Shown one piece after another: positions 17,366-26,373 of a DNA stretch of 64,000 nt. The notes beneath the pieces were generated by a model, which worked only from the letters and a program-made list of their open reading frames with translations, had not been told where the DNA came from and ran no database searches. Numbering within the stretch: the first letter of the stretch is position 1; each line of letters opens with the position of its first letter. The translations under genes were made by a program, and so were the position numbers. Source of the stretch: Ramlibacter ginsenosidimutans (GTDB taxonomy: Bacteria; Pseudomonadota; Gammaproteobacteria; Burkholderiales; Burkholderiaceae_C). The stretch lies in assembly GCF_042678185.1 (NCBI RefSeq), contig NZ_JBHUDQ010000001.1, one strand, 5' to 3'.

Positions 17366-18314
17366 TGTTCCCCGCCTTGATCACCTTCGCCCACTTCGCC
17401 ACTTCGGACTTCTGGAAAGCGGCGAGTTCGGCGGGTGTCATTCCGCCCGGCTCGATGCCTTGCGCCACCAGCTTGGACTTCACTTCGGGATCGTTGATCG
17501 CCTTGATCATCTCCGCCGCGAGCCGGTCCACGATGGGCTTGGGCACGCCGGCGGGCGCGAAGACCGCCTGCCACGACGAGATGTCGAAGCCCGGCAGCAC
17601 TTCGGAAATCGCCGGCACGTCCGGCAGGATCGACGATCGCCTGGCGGACGTGACGCCCAGCGCGCGGATCTTGCCGCCCTGGATCTGCGGCAGCGCCGGC
17701 GCCAGGTTCTCGAAGATGATGTCCGCGCCTTGCCCCGACAGCAGCGCATTGAGCGATTCGGCACTGCTCTTGTAGGGTACGTGCACCATCTTGCCGCCCG
17801 TCATCTGCTCGAAGAAGACGCCGGACAGGTGCTGCGAGGTACCGCTGCCCGAAGACGCGTAGTTGATCGAGCCGGGCTTGTTCTTCGCCGCGGCGATCAC
17901 GTCCTGCACGGTCTTGTACGGGCTGTCCGCGCGCACCACCAGCACGTTGGGCATCGAGCCGATCATGGTGATCGGCGTGAAGTTCCTGACGGGGTCGTAC
18001 GGCAGCCTGGAATACAGGCTCACGTTGATGGCGTGCGAGCTGATGGTGCCGCCCTGGATGGTGTAGCCGTCCGGCGGCGCCTTGGCTGTGAAGTCCGATC
18101 CCATCCCGCCGCCCGCGCCCGGCTTGTTCTCGATGACGAAAGTGGTACCCAGCGCTGCGCCCGCCTTCGGTGTCACCAGCCGGGCCAGTACATCGGTGGT
18201 GCCGCCTGCGCCGAACGGCACGACGTAAGTGATTGGTTTGCTTGGCCACTTATCCTGGGCTTGCGCCGCGACGGCGGCGAGCAACAGCGTGGCGATGGCG
18301 AGGCGTCTTTGCAT
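17352..18314 (-). CDS. Bug/TctC-family periplasmic binding protein (copy 4)
   Basis: 320 residues with signal peptide LAIATLLLAAVAAQAQ and mature start near DKWPSKPITY. It has the Bug motifs VVPFGAGGTTDVLARLV, VIENKPGAGGGMGSDFTAK and PPDGYTI, and the second lobe MVHVPYKSSAESLNALLSG. It stands alone: the regulator converges on it from downstream, and a 126-base gap precedes the next gene upstream. A single Bug gene without transporter membrane subunits is common in Comamonadaceae. Ligand unknown. Confidence 0.92.
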   Translation of the reverse strand: MQRRLAIATLLLAAVAAQAQDKWPSKPITYVVPFGAGGTTDVLARLVTPKAGAALGTTFVIENKPGAGGGMGSDFTAKAPPDGYTIQGGTISSHAINVSLYSRLPYDPVRNFTPITMIGSMPNVLVVRADSPYKTVQDVIAAAKNKPGSINYASSGSGTSQHLSGVFFEQMTGGKMVHVPYKSSAESLNALLSGQGADIIFENLAPALPQIQGGKIRALGVTSARRSSILPDVPAISEVLPGFDISSWQAVFAPAGVPKPIVDRLAAEMIKAINDPEVKSKLVAQGIEPGGMTPAELAAFQKSEVAKWAKVIKAGNIKLD

Positions 18315-18440
18315 GCGAGGGTCTCCTTTGTTGTTGCGCGATGCTAACGACGCAAGCCCCCGCAGTCAGTGCTGGTTAGCCCGTGTCGCGTTGCGCACGC
18401 AACACCGGCTCAGCGCTCTTCGTACGTTGACCACACGCGC

Positions 18441-19352
18441 CTAGCGCGCCTTCGGCCTCGGCCGCGGAGCGCCTGCCCCGAGCGACGCACGCCGTCGCAT
18501 CGCCACCCAGCTTTCCCCGGTGTAGATCACCAGCGCCAGCCAGATCAACGCAAACCCGACGAGACGCGGCCCGGCGAACGGCTCGTGGAACAACCACACG
18601 CCGAGCGCCAGCTGGATCGTCGGGCCGATGTATTGCAGGACCCCCAGCGTGGTCATCGGGATGCGCCTGGCGCCCGCGGCAAACAGCAGCAGTGGCAGCG
18701 CGGTGAGCGGACCGCCCAACGCGAGCAGTGCCAGCAGCGTCGCGTCGCCGCCGAAGGCGCTGCCGGCGTGCGCCGTCCTCCAGGCGAGCAGGCCGATCGC
18801 GAGCGGTGCGAGCAGCAAGGTCTCCAGCGCAAGCCCTTCGAGGGCGCCGAGCGGCGCGGTCTTGCGCATCAGTCCGTAGACCCCGAAAGTCCCGGCCAGG
18901 ACGAGCCCGACCCACGGCAGCGAGCCGGCGACGACGGCCAGCCACACCACGCCCGCTGCCGCGATCGCGAGGGCGCACCACTGCGCGCGGCGTGGCCGCT
19001 CTCCCAGCACGGAATAACCGAGCAGCACGTTCAGCAGCGGCGTGATGAAGTAGCCCAGGCTCGCATCCACGACGCGGCCGTGGTTCACCGCCCAGACGTA
19101 GACCAGCCAGTTGCCCGACAACAGCAGCGCGCTGAACGCGAAGATGGCCAGCGTGCGCGGACGGCGTACGACGTCGCGCAGCCACGACCAGCGGCGCAGC
19201 ACGGACAGCAGCACCAGCACGAAGGCCAGGGACCACAGCGAGCGATGGAGCACGATGTCCACCGCGTCGACGGCGGACAGGAGATGGAAATACAGGGGGA
19301 ACAGGCCCCACATCGCGTACGCGAGGGCCGCTTGCAGTACACCGGAAGACAT
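18441..19352 (-). CDS. rarD: RarD-like EamA/DMT-family permease
   Basis: 303 residues, about ten transmembrane helices in two EamA repeats. The N-terminus LQAALAYAMWGLFPLYFHLL and the DIVLHRSLWSL and NWLVYVWAVNHGRVVDASLG segments are typical of RarD. The C-terminal repeat contains LQYIGPTIQLALGVWLFHEPF, and the tail is short and Arg/Pro-rich. RarD proteins are inner-membrane members of the drug/metabolite superfamily; the original name reflects chloramphenicol sensitivity, and the physiological substrate is not established. It lies 68 bases downstream of a VOC gene on the same strand. Confidence 0.9.
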   Translation of the reverse strand: MSSGVLQAALAYAMWGLFPLYFHLLSAVDAVDIVLHRSLWSLAFVLVLLSVLRRWSWLRDVVRRPRTLAIFAFSALLLSGNWLVYVWAVNHGRVVDASLGYFITPLLNVLLGYSVLGERPRRAQWCALAIAAAGVVWLAVVAGSLPWVGLVLAGTFGVYGLMRKTAPLGALEGLALETLLLAPLAIGLLAWRTAHAGSAFGGDATLLALLALGGPLTALPLLLFAAGARRIPMTTLGVLQYIGPTIQLALGVWLFHEPFAGPRLVGFALIWLALVIYTGESWVAMRRRASLGAGAPRPRPKAR

Positions 19353-19420
19353 GCGGCGATTGTCGCTGCTGGGCGAGGTGCGCCCGGCGCCTGGAACCCT
19401 TCGTGGCGCCGCGAAGGGGC

Positions 19421-19834
19421 TCAGGTCGCGTAGACCTTGCCCAGGTCCGCGAACGCTTTCACCTCGATCGGGTTGCCGCTCGGGTCGCGGAAGAACATCG
19501 TCGCCTGCTCGCCGGGCTCGCCCCGGAAACGCACGCTGGGCGGGATGACGAAGTCGACCTCCTGTCCCTTCAGGCGTTCTGCCAGGGCGGTCCAGTCGTC
19601 CATCGCCATCACCAGTCCCAGATGCGGCATCGGCACCATGTGCTCGCCGACGCGCCCGGTGTTCGACACCGGAAAGGGCTCGCCGAGATGCAGCGAGATC
19701 TGGTGACCGAAGAAGTCGAAGTCGACCCAGGTCTCCGTGCTGCGGCCTTCGCGGCAGCCGAGGACCTTGCCATAGAAGGCCCGCGATGCGTCCAGGTCAC
19801 GGACGTGGTAGGCCAGGTGGAAACACGTTTGCAT
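19421..19834 (-). CDS. VOC (glyoxalase/bleomycin-resistance) superfamily protein
   Basis: 137 residues forming two beta-alpha-beta-beta-beta modules. CFHLAYHVRDLDASRAFYGK starts the first module, with VDFDFFGHQISLHL in the middle; the second has HLGLVMAMDDW and ends MFFRDPSGNPIEVKAF. The metal-ligand positions (His in FHLAYHV, His in PHLGLV, Glu in PIEVKAF) look intact, so it is likely a metal-dependent dioxygenase, lyase or isomerase of unknown substrate. Start at ATG 19834 fits the family N-terminus; an ATG at 19861 would add nine unconserved residues. It may be co-transcribed with rarD. Confidence 0.87.
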   Translation of the reverse strand: MQTCFHLAYHVRDLDASRAFYGKVLGCREGRSTETWVDFDFFGHQISLHLGEPFPVSNTGRVGEHMVPMPHLGLVMAMDDWTALAERLKGQEVDFVIPPSVRFRGEPGEQATMFFRDPSGNPIEVKAFADLGKVYAT

Positions 19835-19966
19835 GGTGAGATCGTAGCCGGACGCGCGCATCGGCCCGCCACTGGCCCATGCGAGACGAGCGCACGAGCT
19901 TCCTGGTGATCACAGGCACGACGTACGGCAGCTAACGACCCGACGCCGTTTTCCGTCGGAAGTGCC

Positions 19967-19991
19967 GGGCCCCCTCTCGAAGTAGGGGCCC
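19967..19991. repeat. GC-rich hairpin in divergent VOC/AraC gap
   Basis: GGGCCCC at 19967-19973 and GGGGCCC at 19985-19991 form a perfect 7-bp stem with an 11-base loop, in the 240-base gap between the divergent VOC and AraC genes. No T-tract follows. It may be a leader hairpin for the AraC gene. I see nothing else definite in this gap. Confidence 0.4.
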
Positions 19992-20074
19992 GCGGGGCTT
20001 CGTCCCTGCGACGATTCCGGCCGACCACCCTGCCGCTCCGACCGCCGCAGCGCGCCCGGCGCAGGCGGACGCCC

Positions 20075-21214
20075 ATGAACCGCGACACCTCCCCGCTCGC
20101 CAAAGCCTGCGAGCCCCTCTCCCCGCCCGACCCGGCACCGCCCGTAGCGCGAGCGACGGACCTGCCCCTGGTGCATCCGGCCTACCTGCGACTGCTGCTC
20201 GCCGCCGCGAAGGCCGAAGGCATCGATCTCACCGCGCGCCTGGCCGCCCTGGGACTCGACGCGCAGGCCCTGCAGGAACGGGAGGAACCCGTGCCCCTGG
20301 TGGCTTGGCGCCACCTCTTGCGCGACCTGCAGGGGCCTTCGCGCTACGCGGGCCTGGCCGTGCGGGTGGGCTACAAGGTACCGATGCTGGCCCACGGCCC
20401 GCTCGCCTACCTGATGGCGTGTGCTCGCGACCTGCGCCAGGCGCTCGAGGCGCTGGTGCGATTCGCGCCGCTGCGGCTGGCCGTGCTCGAGTTCCGCCTG
20501 CGCGAGCACGCCCGGGGCCTCGACCTCCGCGCCGTGCCCCGCGTGGCGCTGGGCGACTGCGAGCGCTTCACGCTCGATTTCCTGTGGGCGATGCTGTGCC
20601 GCACGCTGGAAGACCTGTGCCGCGGCGCGACTCGCGTGGTGACGCTGCACCTTCCCGGACCGCGAGCCGACGTGGCGGCGGAGTGGGCGGAACTGGGAGT
20701 CGAAGTAGGGCGTAGCACCCACGCCGCCTTCCTGCAGTTTCCGCGCAAGCTGGCCGACACCGTGCTGCCCACCGCGTCAGCCAGCGAGTACCAGCGGGCG
20801 TGGCGCGCCTGCGAGGAGGCGGAGCGCGAGCAAGGCTGGGCCAAGTCGCTCTCGGCCCAGATCGAGCAGTTGTTCCGCACCGACTCGGCCGACAGCTATC
20901 ACCTCGCGTGGGTCGCGTCGCGGCTCGGCATGTCCCGCCGCACCGTCATGCGAAAGCTGGACGCCGAGGGCACGCGATTCAGCACCCTCGTCGAAGCGAG
21001 TCGGCGGCAGCGCCTGCTGCGCCGGCTCGCGGAGCGGCAGCTCACGCTCGGCGAGATCGCGATCGACCTGGGCTACGCGGACGGCTCGGCTTTCCACCGC
21101 GCAGTCCGGCGCTGGTTCGGCGTCGGGCCGCAGGCGCTGCAGCGTTCGATCGCCGCGGGCATCCCGCAGCGCAGCCTGTCGCCAAAGGACAAGACGCCGG
21201 CACCCAAGGACTAG
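20075..21214 (+). CDS. AraC-family transcriptional regulator (OruR/ArgR-type N-terminal domain)
   Basis: 379 residues. Residues about 30-210 match the Arabinose_bd-type domain of AraC proteins such as OruR (VHPAYLRLLLAAAKAEGIDL, then LAYLMACARDLRQALEAL). The C-terminal AraC HTH spans about 270-365, with VASRLGMSRRTVMRKLDAEG, LGEIAIDLGYADGSAFHRA and the terminal RRWFGVGPQAL. It is divergent from the VOC gene and precedes the ceramidase-like lipoprotein by 141 bases on the same strand, so it may control either neighbour. Ribosome site is weak. Inducer unknown. Confidence 0.88.
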   Translation: MNRDTSPLAKACEPLSPPDPAPPVARATDLPLVHPAYLRLLLAAAKAEGIDLTARLAALGLDAQALQEREEPVPLVAWRHLLRDLQGPSRYAGLAVRVGYKVPMLAHGPLAYLMACARDLRQALEALVRFAPLRLAVLEFRLREHARGLDLRAVPRVALGDCERFTLDFLWAMLCRTLEDLCRGATRVVTLHLPGPRADVAAEWAELGVEVGRSTHAAFLQFPRKLADTVLPTASASEYQRAWRACEEAEREQGWAKSLSAQIEQLFRTDSADSYHLAWVASRLGMSRRTVMRKLDAEGTRFSTLVEASRRQRLLRRLAERQLTLGEIAIDLGYADGSAFHRAVRRWFGVGPQALQRSIAAGIPQRSLSPKDKTPAPKD

Positions 21215-21355
21215 GGCCCTGAGGACTGGCGGCCGCACGATGCACCGGGCTGCGGGCCGGTGCGCGGGGCGCGCCGACAGCATCCCCCACATGGCCGTGC
21301 CCCTGCGCCTTGCAGGAGCCGAGGCCGACCACTGATGCATTCGGAGACTCGAACC

Positions 21356-23416
21356 ATGAAGAGATTGGCAGTTTGGATGGGTTGCATGCTGCTCGCCCTC
21401 GGCGGCTGCGGCGGCGGACACGACGCGCCCACTGCGCCCCCGCAGCAGACCCCTCAAGGGGTCAGCGACACACCCAACGCGCTGTTCCAGGTCGGGGCCG
21501 CGGTCGTCGACATTTCGCCCACGACGGCAGTGACGGTCGGCGGCTATTCCGACCCGAGCAAGCAGGCGATCACGGTGACCAACGACCCGCTGCAGGTGCG
21601 CGCTTTCGTGGTCGCCAACGGCACCAGGGCGGTCGCCTTCGCCGTCGTCGACAGCACCGGCTGGTTCGCCGACTACCAGGGTTCCGAGGCGGGCTACGGC
21701 CAGGTGGGCGCCCGCGTCGACGCGGCGACGGCGCTCGCGGCCCACGGCTTCACGGTGGACCGCTCGGGCGTGATGGTCTCGACGACCCACTCGCACGCGA
21801 CGCCGACGCTGGTCGGCATCTGGGGCAGCATGACCCCCGCCAACCGCGCCTACGTGAAGACGGTGCACGACGCGGTCGTGCGGGCCGTCGACCAGGCGGC
21901 GGCGAACCTGAAGACCTCGGAGCTGTGGACCGCCAACGGCGACATCAGCTCCATCATCTGGCAGAACGGCCAGGGCACCGACCACGTGGACGGCTTCACC
22001 GTGGACGCGCGCATGCCGGTTCTGTGGGCTCGGGACCCCCAGACGGGAGCCACCAACGCGCTGTACGTGAACATCCCGAACCACCCCGACGAGTTCCGCC
22101 CGTTCAACGGCAGCACCGTGCAGGGCTTCTCGGCGGACGTGCCGGGCTATGTGCGCAAGAACATGGACGACACCGTGGGCGGCATCGCCGTGGTGGGCTC
22201 CGGCACGCTGGGACGCCAGGAATCGCCCGGCACGAACGCCGATTACGCCGAGGTGTCGTACCAGGGCGAGTACGTGGCGAATGCGCTGCGCCTCGCGATG
22301 GCGAAGGCCGCGCCCCTGAAGAGCAACACGCTGGCCAGCGCCGAGACCCTCACGACGACGATCACCGTCGGCAACTCCCCGTACAACCAGGGCCTGCTTC
22401 GCCTGATGGCGGCCAACGGCGCGTACGGTGCGATCTGCCTGGACGCGAGCGGAAATCCCTCGACGAGCTCCAGCGCCAGCTGCTCCATCCCGCGCGCACT
22501 GGCGCAGCCCTGGTGCAACGGAGCGTGCAGCGGTTCGGGCGCGACCACGCTGGGCACCTACATCACGGCGCTGCGCATCGGCCCGCTGATGTACGTGAGC
22601 AACCCGGGCGAGGCGTTCGCCGAAGTCAACGACGCGATCCGCGCCGGTGTCGTCGACGCGCAGTCCGTCAACGTGGTCGGGCTGGCGGGCGACTTCCTCG
22701 GCTACGCATGGAACCCGAGCGACTACACGGTCACGCAGTTCGGCTCCAGCGACTTCGCCAAGTACAACGTCGGCCCGGACCTCGCGCAGAAGATCGCCGA
22801 TGCCGGCTACGCCAACGCGGCGACCCTGGGCTTCCAGGTGCAGTCCGCCGCCGTTCCCGTGCACGCGCCCGCAGACACCTCGGTCGCCGTGCTTCCGGGC
22901 ATCCAGTTCTACCCCACGCGAATCGCGACGACTCCGGGCACCAGCATCAGCTTCTACGGCTCGACCGCGCAGCCCCAGGTCAACTACAACCAGCCGAACG
23001 ACGTGCTGAGCGCACTCGCCTGGGACTTCGGCGACGGCACCGCGCCGGTCGCCTCCAACAGCCAGGATCGGCTGACGCACGCCTACGGCGCGCCCGGTAC
23101 GTACAACGTGAAGGCCACTGTCACGGACAGCACGACCGGCAAGACGCGTTCCTGGAAGCAGACGCTGACGATCCTGCCGCCGCTCGCGCTGACGATCTCG
23201 GTCGCGACGGCAGCGGATCCGAACTACAACAAGCTGACCGTGAGCGCCAACGGCGGCCAGGGCACGCTGCTGGCGGCGCGCTGGACCTGCCCGGGCGGCG
23301 CCACGCCGGTCGGCCTGAGCGTCACCTGCCGCAAGGTCGTGGGCGCGTCGACGGTGAGCGTGCAGGCCTCGGACGGGGCGGGCACCACGGCCACGGGGCA
23401 GCAGGCCCTGCCCTAG
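21356..23416 (+). CDS. Lipoprotein with neutral-ceramidase-like N-terminal domain and PKD domain
   Basis: 686 residues. The N-terminus is a lipoprotein signal with lipobox ALGGC (Cys18). From residue about 40 it matches neutral/alkaline non-lysosomal ceramidases: VVDISPTTAVTVGGYSDP, NDPLQVRAFVVANGTRAVAF and the metal-binding STTHSHATP. Residues about 545-600 form a PKD domain (LAWDFGDGTAPVASN, then THAYGAPGTYNVKATV), and a C-terminal Ig-like segment follows. Ceramidases hydrolyse the N-acyl bond of ceramides using zinc; only part of that active site can be recognised here, so the activity may differ. GGAG stands 9 bases before ATG 21356. Probably exported and anchored to the outer membrane. 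Confidence 0.82.
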   Translation: MKRLAVWMGCMLLALGGCGGGHDAPTAPPQQTPQGVSDTPNALFQVGAAVVDISPTTAVTVGGYSDPSKQAITVTNDPLQVRAFVVANGTRAVAFAVVDSTGWFADYQGSEAGYGQVGARVDAATALAAHGFTVDRSGVMVSTTHSHATPTLVGIWGSMTPANRAYVKTVHDAVVRAVDQAAANLKTSELWTANGDISSIIWQNGQGTDHVDGFTVDARMPVLWARDPQTGATNALYVNIPNHPDEFRPFNGSTVQGFSADVPGYVRKNMDDTVGGIAVVGSGTLGRQESPGTNADYAEVSYQGEYVANALRLAMAKAAPLKSNTLASAETLTTTITVGNSPYNQGLLRLMAANGAYGAICLDASGNPSTSSSASCSIPRALAQPWCNGACSGSGATTLGTYITALRIGPLMYVSNPGEAFAEVNDAIRAGVVDAQSVNVVGLAGDFLGYAWNPSDYTVTQFGSSDFAKYNVGPDLAQKIADAGYANAATLGFQVQSAAVPVHAPADTSVAVLPGIQFYPTRIATTPGTSISFYGSTAQPQVNYNQPNDVLSALAWDFGDGTAPVASNSQDRLTHAYGAPGTYNVKATVTDSTTGKTRSWKQTLTILPPLALTISVATAADPNYNKLTVSANGGQGTLLAARWTCPGGATPVGLSVTCRKVVGASTVSVQASDGAGTTATGQQALP

Positions 23417-23492
23417 TCGCGATGCGATGAAGCGGGGACGGCGCAGGCCGGCTTCGCGGACCGGCCGGTCGGGCCGGCCGTGCAATCGTTCG

Positions 23493-23900
23493 TCAGGCGG
23501 CCCGCGCTCTGCTCTCCCGGAGCGCGAGCGCCGCCCAGACAAACGCCACCGCAAGCACGCCGTAGAGCGCAACCACGCCCCAGAGCAGAGGACTGCCAAG
23601 TCCTCGCGCCGCGGCCCATGCAGTGACCAGCGCCCCGATGGTCTCGGACACGACATGGCCCCACACCACCGCGCGCGGGGTGCTGTCGGAAGGATGCGGA
23701 TCAGCGCTGCGGGCGATCCAGCCTACCAGGTTGTAGCCAATGAGCTCCACTCCGAAAAGACGTGCAAGGAGCAAGCCGGTGTCATCCGTGTTCAGCCCGT
23801 ACAGCTGCAAGAGCGGTGCGGGCGCCAGCAGGAGCCCGAGACCGAAGATCAGGCCGATGACGGCGCTGACAGTGAGCAGCACTCGAATCTTCTGGCGCAT
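23493..23900 (-). CDS. Small four-helix membrane protein of unknown function
   Basis: 135 residues with four hydrophobic helices: VLLTVSAVIGLIFGLGLLLA (about 7-27), LLLARLFGVELIGYNLVGW (43-62), a third around 80-97 (SETIGALVTAWAAA), and LLWGVVALYGVLAVAFVW (104-121). No catalytic or ligand motif stands out. The arrangement resembles small DUF4345-type membrane proteins but I cannot assign the family firmly. It is isolated, convergent with the ceramidase-like gene (76-base gap). Confidence 0.75.
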   Translation of the reverse strand: MRQKIRVLLTVSAVIGLIFGLGLLLAPAPLLQLYGLNTDDTGLLLARLFGVELIGYNLVGWIARSADPHPSDSTPRAVVWGHVVSETIGALVTAWAAARGLGSPLLWGVVALYGVLAVAFVWAALALRESRARAA

Positions 23901-24010
23901 GTTTCAGGCCTGCCCGGTTAGGCGGAAGGTGGACGAGGGATGCGCATTTTAGGGCATGGATTTCCGATCCAGGCCCCCGTTCGACGCGAGTGGCGCCCGG
24001 CCGCGTCCCT

Positions 24011-25408
24011 TCACTTTTGCGCCGCCGGCGTATCCCCCGATCCCAGGTCCCAGTAGAGCCCGGTCATCACCTCCAGCCCTTCGCGCAGCAGCTCGGGCGG
24101 CAGGTGCTCGTTGGGCGCATGCTGCGAACAGCCCGCGTACGAATGCGGGACCCAGATGGTGCGCAGGCCGAGCAGGTCGGTGAAGATGTCATTGGGCAGC
24201 GAGCCGCCCAGGTTCGGCAGGATCGCGGGCTTCTTGCCGGTGGTGCGCGCGAGCGAAGCGACGGCCCATTGCACCCACGCGTCGTCGGGGTCGATCCGGG
24301 TGGCGTTGAAGAAGGTCTCGCGCGTCGTGGCGATCTGCACCATGCCGAAGCCGTGCCGATCCAGATGGCGACGCAGCGCCGGCAGCACCTGCTCCGGATC
24401 GACGCCGACCACGAAGCGCAGCTGGCAGCGCGCCCAGGCGCGCGGCGGGATCGCGTTCACCGGCGTGTCGGGGTTGCCGGTCTTGAACGCCAGCACTTCG
24501 AAGCTGCTCCAGCCGAACACACGCTCGGCGGGCGAGAGCCCCGGCTCGCCCCACCACGCCTCGATCTCCGGGCCGTCCGTGCCGCCATCCACTTCGCAAT
24601 CGGCGAGCACGCGACGGACCGACGCGGGCAGTTCCGCCGGCACCCATTCGGGGATGCGGATCTGGCCGGTGGGCGACACGATGGATGCGATCGCGTGCGC
24701 CAGCTGGATGCCCGGATTCGAGATCAGGCCGCCCCAGTTGCCGGAGTGATGGCCACCCGCGCGCGCCTCGATCGTCAGGTCGAAGTTCATGCTGCCGCGC
24801 GAGCCGAGGAAGACCGTCGGCCGCTCGGCACGCAGGCGCGGACCGTCGGAGGCGATCAGCAGGTCGGCCTGCATCGCGTCGCGGTGCTCGGTGCACAGCT
24901 CGCGCAGACCCGGCGAGCCGGTCTCCTCGCCCATCTCGACCAGGAACTTCGCATTGAATCCCAGCTTGCCGCGCGTGGCGATCACGTGCCGCATGGCTTC
25001 CATGTTGACCGTGTGCTGCCCCTTGTTGTCGGCGATGCCGCGGCCGTACCAGCGGCCCTCGCGCTCCTTCAGCTGCCAGGGCGACAGGCCCTCCTGCCAT
25101 TCGCGGTCCAGCCCGCGGATCACGTCGCCGTGGCCGTAGCCGAACACGGTGGTCGCATCGGGCGCCTCGATGCGCTCGGCCAGCAGGAACGGCGCCTTCG
25201 CGTTCGCGTGTTCGAGAATGCGGCAGGTAAACCCCATCGCCTCGAACGCAGGCCCGACCTCCTGCTCGAGGTACTGGCGCAGCACCGGGCCGCGCTCGGG
25301 GTTCTGGCTCTCGGTGGGAAGCGCCACGCGGCGCGCCAGCAGTTCGCGGAACTCACCGGTATCGAAGCTGTTGCGGGCGTGGGCGATGGCGGCGTCGCGG
25401 CTGTTCAT
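24011..25408 (-). CDS. M20-family metallopeptidase (ABC-operon-linked)
   Basis: 465 residues. Motifs of the M20 di-zinc peptidases are visible: FGYGHGDV, WYGRGIADNKGQH, FLVEMGEETGSPGL, AGGHHSGNWGG in the dimerisation domain, and the C-terminal HSYAGCSQHAPNEHL with a ligand His. It is the last gene of the peptide-ABC operon; its ATG overlaps the TGA of the upstream ATPase gene (ATGA), so it is translated from the same message. Context suggests that it hydrolyses the imported dipeptide or acyl-amino acid in the cytoplasm. Start at ATG 25408 is fixed by the overlap. Confidence 0.9.
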   Translation of the reverse strand: MNSRDAAIAHARNSFDTGEFRELLARRVALPTESQNPERGPVLRQYLEQEVGPAFEAMGFTCRILEHANAKAPFLLAERIEAPDATTVFGYGHGDVIRGLDREWQEGLSPWQLKEREGRWYGRGIADNKGQHTVNMEAMRHVIATRGKLGFNAKFLVEMGEETGSPGLRELCTEHRDAMQADLLIASDGPRLRAERPTVFLGSRGSMNFDLTIEARAGGHHSGNWGGLISNPGIQLAHAIASIVSPTGQIRIPEWVPAELPASVRRVLADCEVDGGTDGPEIEAWWGEPGLSPAERVFGWSSFEVLAFKTGNPDTPVNAIPPRAWARCQLRFVVGVDPEQVLPALRRHLDRHGFGMVQIATTRETFFNATRIDPDDAWVQWAVASLARTTGKKPAILPNLGGSLPNDIFTDLLGLRTIWVPHSYAGCSQHAPNEHLPPELLREGLEVMTGLYWDLGSGDTPAAQK

Positions 25409-26373
25409 GGCGTCCTTTGCAGGGGAGATACAAGATTGCATGCGACCTGCGCGGTCCCCGTCTCTACCAGGGCGGGCAGCTCGTGCTCGCAGGCGGCGTG
25501 GCGGCGCGGGCAGCGCGGGTGGAAGGCGCAGCCGGCGGGCGGGTGCAGCGGATCGGGAAACGCGAGGCCCAGGCCGGTGTCCGGCAGGCCCAGGCTGGGG
25601 TCGGGCGTCAGCACCGAAGACAGCAGCGCCTGCGTGTAGGGATGCTGCGGCTTGGCGAACAGCGTGCGCGTGTCGGCGAACTCCACCACGCGACCGAGGT
25701 ACATGACGGCGACCTGCGTCGCGATGTGTTCCACCACCGCCAGGTTGTGGCTGATGACGACGTACGTGAGGCGGAACTCGTCGCGCAGGTCCAGCAGCAG
25801 GTTGAGGATTTGCGCCTGCACGGAAACGTCCAGCGCCGAGGTCGGCTCGTCGCACACGACGATCTCCGGCTTCATCACCAGCGCGCGCGCGATCGCCACG
25901 CGCTGCCGCTGGCCGCCGGAAAGCTGTCCCGGCGTGAGGTCCGCATACCGCCCGGGCAGGCCCACGCGTTCGAGCATCTCGAGCGCCTGCGCACGCCGTT
26001 GCGCCCGGGTGCCGATGCCGTGCACCTCCAGCGGAAAGGCGACGATCGCGCCGATGGTGCGGCGCGGATTGAGCGAGGAATACGGGTCCTGGAACACCGG
26101 CTGGATGCGCCGCGCCAGCGCCTTGCGGTCCATCGCCGCGACGTCCTGGCCCTCCAGGAAGATGCTGCCCGCCGTCGGCGGCGTCAGCCCGAGCAGCATG
26201 CGCGCGAGCGTCGACTTGCCGCAGCCGGATTCGCCGACGATGCCCAGCACGCTGCCGCGCTCCACCGCGATGTCCACTCCGTTGACGGCATGCAGCAGCT
26301 GGTGCGGGCGGAACGGCCCCGCCTTGACGCTGAACGTGCGTTGCAGCCCCTCCCCGCGCAGCAAGGCAGTCAT
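25405..26373 (-). CDS. Peptide ABC transporter ATP-binding protein, DppF/OppF-type
   Basis: 322 residues. Walker A is GIVGESGCGKSTLARML, the Q-loop is QPVFQDPYSSLNPR, the ABC signature is LSGGQRQRVAIARAL, Walker B is IVVCDEPTSALDVS and the switch is VVISHNL. The C-terminal oligopeptide-transporter region has the Cys pattern CAFHPRCPRRHAACE, which in this family binds an Fe-S cluster. ATG 26373 overlaps the preceding TGA by the ATGA arrangement. It pairs with the DppD-type ATPase to drive import. Confidence 0.94.
   Translation of the reverse strand: MTALLRGEGLQRTFSVKAGPFRPHQLLHAVNGVDIAVERGSVLGIVGESGCGKSTLARMLLGLTPPTAGSIFLEGQDVAAMDRKALARRIQPVFQDPYSSLNPRRTIGAIVAFPLEVHGIGTRAQRRAQALEMLERVGLPGRYADLTPGQLSGGQRQRVAIARALVMKPEIVVCDEPTSALDVSVQAQILNLLLDLRDEFRLTYVVISHNLAVVEHIATQVAVMYLGRVVEFADTRTLFAKPQHPYTQALLSSVLTPDPSLGLPDTGLGLAFPDPLHPPAGCAFHPRCPRRHAACEHELPALVETGTAQVACNLVSPLQRTP

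Noticed and set aside
20777..23656. A 959-codon minus-strand reading frame across the AraC and ceramidase-like genes
   Set aside because: It runs antisense to genes with clear domain signatures and reads as Arg/Ala/Gly-rich low complexity without motifs; a shadow of high-GC coding DNA.
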